A stretch of 64,000 bases of DNA from Chryseobacterium gleum (GCF_900636535.1 NZ_LR134289.1:1-64000); one strand, 5' to 3'. Counted from the first letter of the stretch, positions 35,184 through 44,493 are shown. The notes: a model not told the origin generated them from the sequence alone. Made by a program: numbers and translations.

Positions 35184-35224
35184 GTCCGGAGGTGAAAGAC
35201 CCGGACACAGTTTGAAATAGCTGT
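35184..35224 (+). promoter_or_regulatory. Paired hairpins in the purH leader
   Basis: GTCCGG (35184-35189) pairs with CCGGAC (35201-35206) around a purine-rich loop (AGGTGAAAGAC), directly followed by ACAG/CTGT (35207-35210 with 35221-35224). There is no T tract, so it is not a terminator. It may be a structured 5' untranslated region of purH. Confidence 0.35.
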
Positions 35225-35248
35225 AAAAAGTAAAAAATTGAAAGTAAA

Positions 35249-36766
35249 ATGAGTAAAAAGAGAGTTTTAATCAGTGTTTCTGACAAAAGTGGATTAATAG
35301 AATTCGCGCAGTTTTTGGAAGCTCAGAATTATGAGTTGATCTCTACAGGAGGAACGTTCAAACATTTGAAAGACGCTGGTTTAAATCCTATTCAGATTGA
35401 TGAGGTAACCAATTTCCCTGAAATGCTTGATGGAAGAGTGAAGACTCTGCATCCTAAAGTTCACGGCGGATTATTGGCTGTTCGTAACAACGAAGAGCAT
35501 ATGAAAACCGTTCAGGAGCACGGAATTGGTCTGATTGACATGGTAATCGTAAACCTTTATCCTTTCTTTGAGAATGTAAACAAAGACATTTCTTTACATG
35601 AGAAAGTTGAGTTTATCGACATCGGAGGTCCGTCAATGCTTCGTTCTGCCGCTAAAAACTTTGATTCCGTAACAGTAATTACTGATGTTGAGGATTATGC
35701 AGCAGTGAAAATTGAAATGGAGCAAAACGGAGATACTTACATTGAAACCCGTAAAAAGCTTGCAGGAAAGGTATTCAACCTTACTTCTGCTTATGACGCA
35801 GCCATTTCAAGAATGCTTTTAGATGAAGACTATCCTGCTTATCTGAATGCTTCTTATAAAAAAGTTGCAGACTTAAGATACGGGGAAAATCCTCACCAGA
35901 CGGCAGCTTACTATGTTTCTACTTTCGAGAACGGAGCCATGAAAGACTTCGAACAGCTTGGAGGTAAAGAACTTTCTTTCAATAATCTTCGTGATATGGA
36001 CCTTTGCTGGAAAGTAGTAAATGAGTTCAAAGAAGAAATGGCTTGCTGTGCCGTAAAACACTCTACTCCTTGTGGTGTGGCGATCGGGACTTCAGCACTG
36101 GAAACATACAAGAAAACATTCGAATGTGATCCGGTTTCCATCTTTGGCGGAATTGTTGCAATGAACTATAAAATTGATGCAGCAACAGCTGAAGAGCTGA
36201 ACAAAACATTCCTTGAGATTGTAATGGCTCCTGAATTTGATGAAGAAGCTCTTGAAATTTTAAGAAAAAAGAAAAACCTGAGAATCATCAGAATCGTAAA
36301 CCCTGTTTCAGACAAACAGACATGGGTGAAGGTAGACGGTGGTATTCTTGTTCAGGATAATGATACCCACTTCTCTGACGATATTAAAGTAGTTACTGAA
36401 GTGCAGCCAACAGAAGAACAGAAAAAAGCATTACTTTTCTCGCAGAGAGTAGTAAAATATGTGAAGTCAAATGCAATTGTAGTTTCCAACGGAATTCAGG
36501 CATTCGGTATCGGTGGCGGACAGGTAAACAGAATCTGGGCAACGCAACAGGCTATTGAAAGAGCTAAAGAAAAATTCTCCGGAGATCTGGTGCTGGCTTC
36601 AGATGCATTTTTCCCTTTCCGTGATGTGGTAGACTTCTGCGCTCAGGAAGGTATCAAGGCAATTATTCAGCCAGGTGGAAGTGTAAAAGATCAGGATAGT
36701 ATAGAAGCAGCCAATGAGCACAAAATCCCGATGATGTTTACAGGTGTCAGACACTTTTTCCACTAA
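35249..36766 (+). CDS. purH: Bifunctional AICAR transformylase / IMP cyclohydrolase
   Basis: 505 residues covering the last two steps to IMP. The N-terminal MGS-like cyclohydrolase domain (about 1-130) has [21 protein letters not shown] and [13 protein letters not shown]. The C-terminal transformylase domain starts near [14 protein letters not shown] and has the catalytic Lys-His pair in [15 protein letters not shown] and a closing [12 protein letters not shown]. Normal length, no defect. Follows purN with a 175-nt leader that contains hairpins. Confidence 0.97.
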   Translation: MSKKRVLISVSDKSGLIEFAQFLEAQNYELISTGGTFKHLKDAGLNPIQIDEVTNFPEMLDGRVKTLHPKVHGGLLAVRNNEEHMKTVQEHGIGLIDMVIVNLYPFFENVNKDISLHEKVEFIDIGGPSMLRSAAKNFDSVTVITDVEDYAAVKIEMEQNGDTYIETRKKLAGKVFNLTSAYDAAISRMLLDEDYPAYLNASYKKVADLRYGENPHQTAAYYVSTFENGAMKDFEQLGGKELSFNNLRDMDLCWKVVNEFKEEMACCAVKHSTPCGVAIGTSALETYKKTFECDPVSIFGGIVAMNYKIDAATAEELNKTFLEIVMAPEFDEEALEILRKKKNLRIIRIVNPVSDKQTWVKVDGGILVQDNDTHFSDDIKVVTEVQPTEEQKKALLFSQRVVKYVKSNAIVVSNGIQAFGIGGGQVNRIWATQQAIERAKEKFSGDLVLASDAFFPFRDVVDFCAQEGIKAIIQPGGSVKDQDSIEAANEHKIPMMFTGVRHFFH

Positions 36767-36794
36767 TTAAAATAGAATTAAAAAATAATCAGGG

Positions 36795-36827
36795 ATTGTA
36801 TTTTTAGCATTCAAAATTATATATTTG
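36795..36827 (+). promoter_or_regulatory. Probable promoter of purD
   Basis: TATATTTG (36820-36827) matches TAnnTTTG, with ATTG (36795-36798), a 3 of 4 match to TTTG, 21 nt upstream. The start codon is 28 nt downstream. Confidence 0.5.
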
Positions 36828-36855
36828 TAAATTAAGACTAGATAATAAATAAAGT

Positions 36856-38094
36856 ATGAGAATATTAATCATAGGTGAAGGCGGTAGAGAATCTGCTTTA
36901 GCGGCAAAGCTTCAGAATGACCCGAGAATTTCTAAAATGTTTTTTGCCAACGGGAATGCTACTACCGATGTAATAGGGAAAAATGTTCATTTATCAGAAA
37001 TCAAAGAACTTAGAGATTTCGCCATTAAAGAAAAGATTGATCTTACGATCGTAGGTCCTGAGGCACCGCTTGTAGCAGGTATCAAGGACGAGTTTAAAAA
37101 GCACGATCTTAAAGTTTTCGGTCCTACTCAGAAAGTGGCAAGCCTTGAAGGAAGTAAAGCTTTCTCTAAGAAATTTATGCAGACCTATGATATCAAAACA
37201 GCTAAAGCTGTGGTATTTGATTCATATAACGAAGCGATAGAATATGTAAAGACACAGCAGTATCCTTTAGTAGTTAAAGCAAGTGGTTTAGCTGGAGGAA
37301 AAGGTGTTGTTATTTGTGATACCCTTGAAGAAGCTGAAGCTACGATTCATGATTTTATGATCAGAAGAATCTATGGAGATGCAGGTATCCGTTTAGTTAT
37401 CGAAGAATATTTACAAGGTTTTGAAGCGTCTATTATTGCGTTCTCTAATGGTGAAAAACTATTCCCATGTGTAGCAGCAAAAGACTATAAAAAAGCTGGA
37501 AATGGTGACACAGGACCTAATACAGGAGGTATGGGATCAGTAGCACCAAGTCCGGAATTTACTCAGGAACATTATGCAGATTTTGAAAAAAATATCTTAG
37601 AGCCTACTGTAAAAGGACTGAAAGCTGAAGGTTTCGGATTTAAAGGGATCATCTTCTTCGGATTGATGGTAACGAAAAACGGAGCTTACCTTCTTGAGTA
37701 TAACATGAGATTCGGAGATCCTGAAACACAGGTATTGATGGCTCTTTTGGAAAACAATCTTTTGGATGTGATCCAGGACTGTATGGATGGTAAAGACATC
37801 GAGCTTAAATTCAAAGACGAAAAAGCTGTTTGTCTGGTAATGTGCTCAGGAGGATATCCTAGAAACATCGAAACAGGCTTCGAAATCACAGGAGAAGATA
37901 AGTTGAAGCATAGTAAACTATTATATGCAGGTGCCATCAGCAAAGGTGATAAAGTGGTTTCCAATGGTGGTAGAGTACTGAACATTGTGGCTACAGGAGC
38001 TACCTATGAAGATGCCCGCAAAAAAGTATACGAAGACGCAGCTCATGTACATTTCGATTACGGCTTCTACAGAGAAGACATCGGAAAGTTTTAA
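36856..38094 (+). CDS. purD: Phosphoribosylamine--glycine ligase
   Basis: 412 residues. PurD joins phosphoribosylamine and glycine with ATP to give GAR. The N-terminal domain has ILIIGEGGRESALAAKL and VGPEAPLVAGI. The ATP-grasp core has VVKASGLAGGKGVVI, PCVAAKDYKKAGNGDTGPNT and GGMGSVAPSPEF, and the metal-binding segment EYNMRFGDPETQ. Length is normal. A probable promoter and, after the stop, a terminator mark it as a separate unit. Confidence 0.97.
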   Translation: MRILIIGEGGRESALAAKLQNDPRISKMFFANGNATTDVIGKNVHLSEIKELRDFAIKEKIDLTIVGPEAPLVAGIKDEFKKHDLKVFGPTQKVASLEGSKAFSKKFMQTYDIKTAKAVVFDSYNEAIEYVKTQQYPLVVKASGLAGGKGVVICDTLEEAEATIHDFMIRRIYGDAGIRLVIEEYLQGFEASIIAFSNGEKLFPCVAAKDYKKAGNGDTGPNTGGMGSVAPSPEFTQEHYADFEKNILEPTVKGLKAEGFGFKGIIFFGLMVTKNGAYLLEYNMRFGDPETQVLMALLENNLLDVIQDCMDGKDIELKFKDEKAVCLVMCSGGYPRNIETGFEITGEDKLKHSKLLYAGAISKGDKVVSNGGRVLNIVATGATYEDARKKVYEDAAHVHFDYGFYREDIGKF

Positions 38095-38105
38095 TAAAAA
38101 TCACG

Positions 38106-38139
38106 AAAAAAGATTTGGAGTCATTCCAAGTCTTTTTTT
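38106..38139 (+). terminator. Intrinsic terminator after purD
   Basis: AAAAAGATTTGGA pairs with TCCAAGTCTTTTT with one G-U pair and a short loop, followed by more T. The remaining leader of guaA holds TAGAAGTTAGAAG simple repeats, a TTTGGAG/CTCCAAA hairpin (38203-38220) and ATTTATCAAT repeats. Confidence 0.75.
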
Positions 38140-38287
38140 GTAAAACAGTTAATAATTAGAAGTTAGAAGCTACAGGTTAGACGTGAGTTGGATAAAGGTT
38201 AATTTGGAGTAATCTCCAAACCATCAGTCATAAGCGAGCCGCCATAAGCTCTATCATTTATCAATCATCATTTATCAATTATCAAAA

Positions 38288-39817
38288 ATGAACAACGGTA
38301 TTATTATTTTAGATTTCGGATCCCAGTACAACCAGCTTATCGGAAGAAGAATCCGTGAGATGGGCGTATACTCTGAGATCTTACCTTACAATACACCATT
38401 ACAAGATATTTTAGCAAAACAGCCAAAAGGAATCATCCTTTCCGGTGGACCAAGCTCTGTGAATGCAGAAAATGCCCACCTGGTTGAAAAAGAATTATAT
38501 GAGCAGGGAGTTCCTGTATTGGGAATCTGCTACGGAATGCAGATGACTGCCCACCTTTTGGGAGGAAAAGTAAACAAAGGAGAAAAAGGAGAATATGGTA
38601 AGGCAAACTTAGAGATCGTTAAAGAAAGCTCTTTATTGAAAGGAGTAACTCAGAATTCTGTAGTCTGGATGAGCCACTTTGATGAGGTAGGAGAGTTACC
38701 TGCAGGTTTTGAATTAAACGCAAAATCAGGTGTCATTGCTTCGATCTCTAATGAAGACAAAAAAATATTCTGTGTTCAGTTCCACCCGGAAGTTTCTCAT
38801 ACAGAAGAAGGAGGAAAAATGCTTGAAAACTTTGTATTTGGAATCTGTAATTCAGAGAAAAACTGGAAACTGACCAACTATATTGACAGAACCGTTGAAG
38901 AAATCCGTGAGAAAGTAGGAGGCAATAAAGTAATCCTTGGTCTTTCAGGAGGAGTAGACTCTTCTGTAGCGGCTGTTTTGATCCACAAAGCCATCGGAGA
39001 TCAGTTGACTTGTATCTTCGTAGATACGGGATTATTGAGAAAAGATGAAGGCAAAAAAGTAATGGATCAGTATGGAGAACATTTCCATATGAACATTAAA
39101 ATGGTGGATGCTAAAGAAAGATTCCTTTCAAAGCTAGCTGGAGTAGATGATCCTGAAGCGAAGAGAAAAATCATCGGAAACGAATTTATCCACGTATTTG
39201 ACGAAGAATCTCACAAAATTGAAGGCGCTAAATTCTTAGCTCAGGGAACCATTTATCCTGACGTTATCGAAAGCCAGTCTGTCAACGGACCGTCTGCAGT
39301 GATCAAGTCTCACCACAACGTTGGCGGACTTCCTGAAGATATGGAATTCGAATTATTAGAGCCGCTAAGAGAACTTTTCAAAGACGAGGTAAGAAAAGTA
39401 GGAGAAGAATTAGGAATTCCTCACCACCTGGTATACAGACATCCTTTCCCAGGTCCCGGATTAGGAATCAGAGTATTGGGAGCTGTAGATGCTGAAAAAG
39501 TTAGAATCCTTCAGGAAGCTGACGATATCTTCATCGAAGAACTATACAAAAATGATCTTTACGAGAAAGTATCTCAGGCATTTGTTGTACTTCTTCCTGT
39601 AAAATCTGTAGGGGTAATGGGTGACGAAAGAACTTACGAATACACAGCTGTAGTTCGTTCTGCCAATACGATCGACTTTATGACGGCAACATGGAGCAGA
39701 CTTCCTTATGAGTTCCTTGATACTGTTTCCAGCAGAATCATCAACGAAGTAAGAGGAATCAACAGAGTAGCTTACGATATTTCAAGCAAACCACCTGCAA
39801 CTATTGAGTGGGAATAA
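38288..39817 (+). CDS. guaA: GMP synthase (glutamine-hydrolysing)
   Basis: 509 residues. It amidates XMP to GMP. The class I glutamine amidotransferase domain has the nucleophile in VLGICYGMQ (C83) and the His-Glu pair in FHPEVSH (about 167-173). The ATP pyrophosphatase domain has the PP-loop GLSGGVDSSVAA (about 219-230), and the C-terminal dimerisation domain ends with KPPATIEWE. Complete. Completes the purine block. Confidence 0.97.
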   Translation: MNNGIIILDFGSQYNQLIGRRIREMGVYSEILPYNTPLQDILAKQPKGIILSGGPSSVNAENAHLVEKELYEQGVPVLGICYGMQMTAHLLGGKVNKGEKGEYGKANLEIVKESSLLKGVTQNSVVWMSHFDEVGELPAGFELNAKSGVIASISNEDKKIFCVQFHPEVSHTEEGGKMLENFVFGICNSEKNWKLTNYIDRTVEEIREKVGGNKVILGLSGGVDSSVAAVLIHKAIGDQLTCIFVDTGLLRKDEGKKVMDQYGEHFHMNIKMVDAKERFLSKLAGVDDPEAKRKIIGNEFIHVFDEESHKIEGAKFLAQGTIYPDVIESQSVNGPSAVIKSHHNVGGLPEDMEFELLEPLRELFKDEVRKVGEELGIPHHLVYRHPFPGPGLGIRVLGAVDAEKVRILQEADDIFIEELYKNDLYEKVSQAFVVLLPVKSVGVMGDERTYEYTAVVRSANTIDFMTATWSRLPYEFLDTVSSRIINEVRGINRVAYDISSKPPATIEWE

Positions 39818-39837
39818 TTTTGACTTGAATTTAGATA

Positions 39838-39868
39838 TAAATCCTGCCCTTTTGGGTGGGATTTTTTA
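39838..39868 (+). terminator. Intrinsic terminator after guaA
   Basis: AAATCCTGCCC pairs with GGGTGGGATTT (two G-U pairs) around a short T-rich loop, followed by more T. The 3' side touches the stop codon of the convergent small gene. Confidence 0.75.
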
Positions 39869-40081
39869 TTTATATCGGAGAATTATTTCTAAAAATTTTA
39901 AAGCTTCTGTTCCAAGTTTTGCTTTCTGCAAACAAGAACGATGAGCTCCTTCATCATTAAATAAGTAAAATTGATGATTCTTGTCCGAGGTGAAAGGAGG
40001 AAATAAAACTATATCCTGTCCTTTATCTAAAGTTTTTTTACAAACGGGACATTCGCTTTGATTCAGAAAAATTATTGCCAT
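39866..40081 (-). CDS. Small zinc-knuckle-like protein of unknown function
   Basis: 71 residues. C11 and C14 (ECPVCKK) and H47 and C50 (AHRSC) form a CxxC...HxxC arrangement that could bind one zinc, as in minimal treble-clef or zinc-ribbon folds. The remainder is unremarkable and ends LKFLEIILRYK. No signal peptide. It is convergent with guaA and divergent from the GNAT-nitrilase gene. No named family is recognised. Confidence 0.65.
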   Translation of the reverse strand: MAIIFLNQSECPVCKKTLDKGQDIVLFPPFTSDKNHQFYLFNDEGAHRSCLQKAKLGTEALKFLEIILRYK

Positions 40082-40164
40082 TCCGAATTAATGTTTGGTT
40101 AATGTTTTGATAGGTAATATCCTATTAAAGCAAATTTCATTAAATTTAAGTAAAATTACATCAA

Positions 40165-41667
40165 ATGCAAATAGAAACAAGAAACCTGACCCTTCAGGAT
40201 TATAATGAGCTGGCGGAAACGATGAAAAGGGCCTATCCGCAAATGTCGGAATCTATCTGGTCCAGAAAAAGTATTGATAAACTCACAAAAATATTCCCCA
40301 ACGGACAAATTTGTATCACGGTTGATGGGAAGCTGGCCGCTGTAGCACTTTCCATTATTGTCAATTATGAAGAATTCGGGGATGATCATACCTATAGCGA
40401 TATTACGGGAAACTATACCTTCAATACCCATTCATCCACAGGAAATGTTCTGTATGGAATAGAAGTTTTCGTAGACCCGGAGTTCCGTGAGCTGCGGTTG
40501 GGAAGAAGGCTGTATGACGCACGAAAAGAACTTTGCGAACAGTTAAACTTAAAATCTATCATTCTTGGTGGAAGAATCCCGAGCTATCACAAATATAGTC
40601 ACGAGCTTTCTCCCAGGGAATACATACGGAAAGTGAGAGATAAGGAAATCTATGATCCAGTACTGTCTTTCCAGCTTTCCAACAATTTTTTGCCGATCAG
40701 GGTACTGAAAAAATACCTTCCGGAAGATGAAGCCTCCAGAGAAAATGCGGTGCTTTTGCAATGGAACAATATCTATTACAGCAAAAGACCGAATACCATG
40801 CAGGACAGTATCATCCGTCTTGGGTTGGTACAGTGGCAGATGAGGCATTTCAAAGATATAGATGCCTTTTATGAACAGGTAGAATTCTTCGTGAATGTGA
40901 TGGGAGATTACAAATCAGATTTTGTGCTGTTCCCGGAACTGTTCAACACCCCTTTGCTGGCCCCTTTCAACAACCTTTCGGAAAGAGACAGTATGATAGA
41001 GCTGGCGAAACTTACCGAACAGATCAAGAATAAAATTTCTGAGCTGGCAATCAGCTACAATGTGAATATAATTTCCGGAAGCATGCCTGTCTTTGAAAAC
41101 AATGAACTGTATAATGTGAGCTACCTTCTTCATCGTGACGGACGTATGGATGAATACAGGAAAATCCATATTACCCCGAATGAAAAGAGATATTATGGGA
41201 TGAAAGGAGGAAATGAAATCAAAGTCTTTGATACCGATTGTGGTAAAATAGGTCTTGTAATCTGCTATGACGTAGAATTCCCGGAATTACCGAGAATTTT
41301 AGCCGATCAGGGGATGAAAATCCTGTTTGTTCCTTATCTGACCGATACTCAGAATGCCTATATGAGAGTGCGTCACTGTGCCGCTGCAAGAGCCATAGAA
41401 AATGAATGTTATGTTGCGATTGCCGGATGTGTAGGTAATCTTCCTAAAGTAAACAATATGGATATTCAGTTCGGCCAGGCTGCCGTATTTACTCCTTCTG
41501 ATTTTGCTTTCCCATCCAATGCAGTAAAAGGAGAAGCTACACCCAATACAGAAATGACCCTGATTGTTGATGTAGACCTGAACTTATTAAAAGATCTTCA
41601 TCACAACGGTTCTGTGCAGGTAATGAAAGACCGCCGGAAAGATCTGTATGAGACCTATCTTAAATAA
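40165..41667 (+). CDS. GNAT acetyltransferase / carbon-nitrogen hydrolase fusion
   Basis: 500 residues in two domains. Residues about 1-205 are GNAT-like, with the acetyl-CoA loop region VFVDPEFRELRLGRRLYDAR. Residues about 215-500 are a nitrilase-superfamily amidase with the full Glu-Lys-Cys triad: E258 (FPELF), K333 (YRKIH) and C367 (VICYDVEFPE). The fusion is a known arrangement in diverse bacteria, but its substrate is unknown; acylation coupled to amide hydrolysis can be imagined. Its terminator is shared with the convergent leader peptide gene. Confidence 0.9.
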   Translation: MQIETRNLTLQDYNELAETMKRAYPQMSESIWSRKSIDKLTKIFPNGQICITVDGKLAAVALSIIVNYEEFGDDHTYSDITGNYTFNTHSSTGNVLYGIEVFVDPEFRELRLGRRLYDARKELCEQLNLKSIILGGRIPSYHKYSHELSPREYIRKVRDKEIYDPVLSFQLSNNFLPIRVLKKYLPEDEASRENAVLLQWNNIYYSKRPNTMQDSIIRLGLVQWQMRHFKDIDAFYEQVEFFVNVMGDYKSDFVLFPELFNTPLLAPFNNLSERDSMIELAKLTEQIKNKISELAISYNVNIISGSMPVFENNELYNVSYLLHRDGRMDEYRKIHITPNEKRYYGMKGGNEIKVFDTDCGKIGLVICYDVEFPELPRILADQGMKILFVPYLTDTQNAYMRVRHCAAARAIENECYVAIAGCVGNLPKVNNMDIQFGQAAVFTPSDFAFPSNAVKGEATPNTEMTLIVDVDLNLLKDLHHNGSVQVMKDRRKDLYETYLK

Positions 41668-41668
41668 T

Positions 41669-41703
41669 AAAACAGAATGCAATTGCATTCTGTTTTTATT
41701 TTT
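41669..41703. terminator. Bidirectional terminator
   Basis: AAAACAGAATGC and GCATTCTGTTTT form a perfect stem around AATT, with T-rich tails on both strands. It ends the GNAT-nitrilase transcript and, on the minus strand, the leader peptide transcript. Confidence 0.85.
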
Positions 41704-41724
41704 ACCTAAAATTTTTAAAATACA

Positions 41725-41898
41725 TTAAACGTACTGAGGGCAAACTACCGCAGGACAAATCAGTCTTGGGCATCTTGGTCTTCCATCAGTAGGACAGCAC
41801 TCGTTAGAACAGTTTGGAATAATGATACCACTAAGGCCGCTTCCTGCGATTCCTTTTAATTGCTCTCTTGAAAGTTTGTTGTTACGTAAATTTTTCAT
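41725..41898 (-). CDS. Bacteriocin-like Cys-rich leader peptide (possible RiPP precursor)
   Basis: 57 residues. The leader is MKNLRNNKLSREQLKGIAGS (1-20), matching the K-x-L-x-R-x-x-L-K-x-I-x-G pattern of double-glycine-type leaders that in Chryseobacterium precede many short bacteriocin-like peptides. The core (about 21-57) has six cysteines (30, 34, 35, 43, 48, 53) with frequent CP pairs: NCSNECCPTDG, RPRCPRLICP, AVVCPQYV. Export and cleavage after the AGSG region by a peptidase-type ABC transporter would be expected. No modifying enzyme, transporter or immunity gene is adjacent. It may be a bacteriocin, a disulfide-rich secreted peptide or an orphan. The gene is convergent with the GNAT-nitrilase and 211 bp from the divergent UbiB gene. 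Confidence 0.78.
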   Translation of the reverse strand: MKNLRNNKLSREQLKGIAGSGLSGIIIPNCSNECCPTDGRPRCPRLICPAVVCPQYV

Positions 41899-42109
41899 GT
41901 TTTAATACTTTAGTTTGTTAATTTGTACGTTGTAAATATATTAATTTTTACAATATATGATATGTTTTTATTGATATTGATGTATTTTATTCTTTAAAAT
42001 ACTGATTATGTGTTATTATTTTTAAATTTTTATCCTGCAATATGGTTATAATAATTCTTTTCATAAAGGAACAATTTTTGGATTACATTGCACCTACTAT
42101 TAATACACT
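41899..42109. other. AT-rich divergent promoter region
   Basis: The gap serves both the leader peptide (-) and UbiB (+). On the minus strand TATATTTA, one base off TAnnTTTG, lies about 40 nt before the peptide ATG. No convincing -33 box and no other gene were seen. Confidence 0.35.
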
Positions 42110-43759
42110 ATGTTTGACAAGCCACAAAGAAAACTGAAAAGATCCGCGAGACTGATTTCTGTATTGAGTAAATATGGATTTAAAGATATGCTGGCAAGAA
42201 TGAACGGAGGAAATAAGCAGGAAGACATTTCAGGCAGTTCGGATGAAATTATTTCAAAAGGAACCGTTTATGAAAGAATAAGGCTGGCTCTTGAGGAGCT
42301 GGGACCTACTTTTGTGAAACTCGGTCAGACATTCAGTAACAGGGAAGATTTATTGCCACCAGAAATGATTCAGGAGCTGCAGAAACTCCAGGACAAAGTG
42401 GAAACAGTAGATATGAATGTAGAGGAAGCACTGGAAAGTGAGTTTAATATTTCCGTTAAGGATTATTTCCGCGAAATCCAGAAGGAACCTTTGGCTACAG
42501 CTTCCATTGCCCAAGTCTATAAAGGTATTTTACTTGATGGCAGCCCGGTGATATTAAAATTAAGAAAGCCTGATGTGCAGTCTGTTATTGAAGATGATTT
42601 GCTTTTGATCAAAGACATTGAAAAGCTGATATCAGCCTATTCGGAAATCGGGGAAAAGCTGAATCTGAAGCAAGCCATTTCTACTTTTGAAAAGTCTTTA
42701 TTGGAAGAAGTTTCTCTCATCAATGAAAAGAACAATATCCAGCAGTTCCGGCTTAATTTTAAAAATAATAAAGAAACCTATGTTCCTAAAGTGTACGAAG
42801 AATTTTCCAACAACAATATTCTTTGTATGGAATTTATTGATGGGATAAAAGTTACCGATAAATCAGTTCTTCTGGCCAATAATATTGATCCTGTAAAAGT
42901 TTCTGAAGCAGGCTTAAGGTTGTTTGTATCACAGATTTTGGATTATGGATTCTTTCATGCTGATCCTCACGCCGGGAATATTCTGGTAAAAAAAGATGGT
43001 AAAATCGTTTTCATTGATTTTGGTGCAGTAGGGAAAATTCAGCCGAATGATAAAGAAATTCTTGAAAATCTGATCGTCAGTTTTGTGGCCAAAAATTCCC
43101 ATAAAATAGTCCGTTCACTCAAGAAAATGGCCATAAGCTATGAAATCCCTGATGAAAGAAGGTTTGAAAATGATGTGGAAGATATTCTGAATTTTGTTCA
43201 CAGTTCGTCATTACAGGATATCAATGTTCAGGTAATCATCAACAAAATGAAGGATATTCTGAAAGACAACAGGCTTTATATGCCGGATTATTTCTATCTT
43301 TTATTCAAAGGAATCAGCTTGATAGAAGGAGTTGGCAGAAGTATTAATCCTGATCTCGATATTGTTAAAAGCCTTCATCCTTATACCAAAAAGATTTTCA
43401 CCAAAAAAATCAGTCCGAAGAACCTTTTAAAAACAGGAATGGACCGGATGATGAATTTCACTGATAATGTAGATGAAATCCCGAAAGAACTGCGTTCTGT
43501 TCTTCAAAAACTGGATGAAAATAAATTTACCGTTTCCAGCGAGATAAAAAATATTGAAAAAACCAACCAACTGATCAAATCCAGTGTGGTAAATCTGATT
43601 CTGGCGATGGTTCTGGGTGCCAATATCATTGCAACGGCAATCGTTTTTTCTTCTGAATCCGGCCCGAGAATAGGAGAGCTCTCTCTGGTAGCGGTTTTGG
43701 GCTTTATCTTCTCAATCCTTTTGGTTATAATTTTACTGCTGAGAGTAACCAGAAAATAA
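42110..43759 (+). CDS. ABC1/AarF/UbiB family atypical kinase
   Basis: 549 residues. The family signature regions are LGPTFVKLGQTFSNREDLLP (the KxGQ motif), PLATASIAQVYKG (the Ala-rich loop) and the catalytic HADPHAGNILV with FIDFGAVG. Two membrane helices lie at the extreme C-terminus (LILAMVLGANIIATAIVF and VAVLGFIFSILLVIILLL), as in UbiB. UbiB supports quinone synthesis or movement; Flavobacteria use menaquinone, so a menaquinone or lipid role is more likely than ubiquinone. Single gene. Confidence 0.9.
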   Translation: MFDKPQRKLKRSARLISVLSKYGFKDMLARMNGGNKQEDISGSSDEIISKGTVYERIRLALEELGPTFVKLGQTFSNREDLLPPEMIQELQKLQDKVETVDMNVEEALESEFNISVKDYFREIQKEPLATASIAQVYKGILLDGSPVILKLRKPDVQSVIEDDLLLIKDIEKLISAYSEIGEKLNLKQAISTFEKSLLEEVSLINEKNNIQQFRLNFKNNKETYVPKVYEEFSNNNILCMEFIDGIKVTDKSVLLANNIDPVKVSEAGLRLFVSQILDYGFFHADPHAGNILVKKDGKIVFIDFGAVGKIQPNDKEILENLIVSFVAKNSHKIVRSLKKMAISYEIPDERRFENDVEDILNFVHSSSLQDINVQVIINKMKDILKDNRLYMPDYFYLLFKGISLIEGVGRSINPDLDIVKSLHPYTKKIFTKKISPKNLLKTGMDRMMNFTDNVDEIPKELRSVLQKLDENKFTVSSEIKNIEKTNQLIKSSVVNLILAMVLGANIIATAIVFSSESGPRIGELSLVAVLGFIFSILLVIILLLRVTRK

Positions 43760-43783
43760 AAAGGAAGTTGAATTTGAATCCGA

Positions 43784-43855
43784 AGAATGTTTAAACCCTA
43801 ATCCCGCGCACCTCGCAACCCGTAACTCGAATCCCAAAACCGTATTTAAACTAAA
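43784..43855. repeat. CCCGAATCCC-type degenerate intergenic repeat
   Basis: A block with CCCTAATCCCGCGCACC, CGCAACCCGTAACTCG and AATCCC stands out as C-rich in AT-rich surroundings. A related block with GCGGGATGCGGGTTTCGGG and CCCGAATCCGGCACCCCG occurs at 47697-47793. Low-copy, degenerate; no gene. Confidence 0.45.
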
Positions 43856-43859
43856 AACA

Positions 43860-44369
43860 ATGAAAACACTTATTATAACATCCATCACCTTATTCAGCTC
43901 ACTTTGTATGGCTCAACAAGGAAATGAAGAAAAACTTCAGGGAGATTTTGACGGAAACGGAGCCAAAGAATACGCTTATACAAAAGTCACCGACTGTGGT
44001 GAGGAATGTGAAGGAAAATGTGAAACAACCATTTATTTCAGTGATAAAAATATACAATCGATAAAAATTGCACCAGCGAATCAGGGAAGTCTCTATAATC
44101 TTGGTGACCTTAACGGTGACGGAAAAGATGAAATCGGCTTTTATCCGGATTGGTGTACCAGCTGCTGGCATCCGTTCTATGTATATACTTTAAGTAAAAC
44201 GGGCTGGAAGCCATTATTACCGTCTATTTCTACCCATTGTAATCAGTGGGAAGAAGATCGGTTTCCTATCAGAAAAGATCCGAACAGAAAAGGTTATGTC
44301 ATTGTTACCTCAAGCAAATGGATAGATGATGATATTAAAATTATCAGTGAAAGTGTTAAGGTGAATTGA
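43860..44369 (+). CDS. Secreted protein with calcium-type DxDG motifs
   Basis: 169 residues with a signal peptide (to CMAQQ, about 20). Two FG-GAP/EF-hand-like acidic loops, GDFDGNGAKE (about 28-37) and GDLNGDGKDE (about 82-91), suggest calcium binding. Cysteines occur in CGEECEGKC and CTSCWH, likely disulfides in the periplasm. No enzyme family recognised. It stands alone between UbiB and the helicase. Confidence 0.75.
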   Translation: MKTLIITSITLFSSLCMAQQGNEEKLQGDFDGNGAKEYAYTKVTDCGEECEGKCETTIYFSDKNIQSIKIAPANQGSLYNLGDLNGDGKDEIGFYPDWCTSCWHPFYVYTLSKTGWKPLLPSISTHCNQWEEDRFPIRKDPNRKGYVIVTSSKWIDDDIKIISESVKVN

Positions 44370-44376
44370 GTAAAAT

Positions 44377-44493
44377 AGCTGGAGGCTGGAAGAGGGAAGG
44401 AAATGACCTGTGTTAATACATTTATCGGTTTCATTGTACATTCAAAAAATTAAAGAACGTTTGATAATCTTCCAGCTTCAGGCTTCGTGCTTC
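44377..44493. repeat. Foldback intergenic repeat (GCTGGAGGCTGGAAG family), copy 2
   Basis: A 23-bp stretch at 44377-44399 is identical to 11162-11184. The right end, CTTCCAGCTTCAGGCTTC, is an approximate reverse complement, as in copy 1. It lies in the leader region of the helicase gene. Confidence 0.7.
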
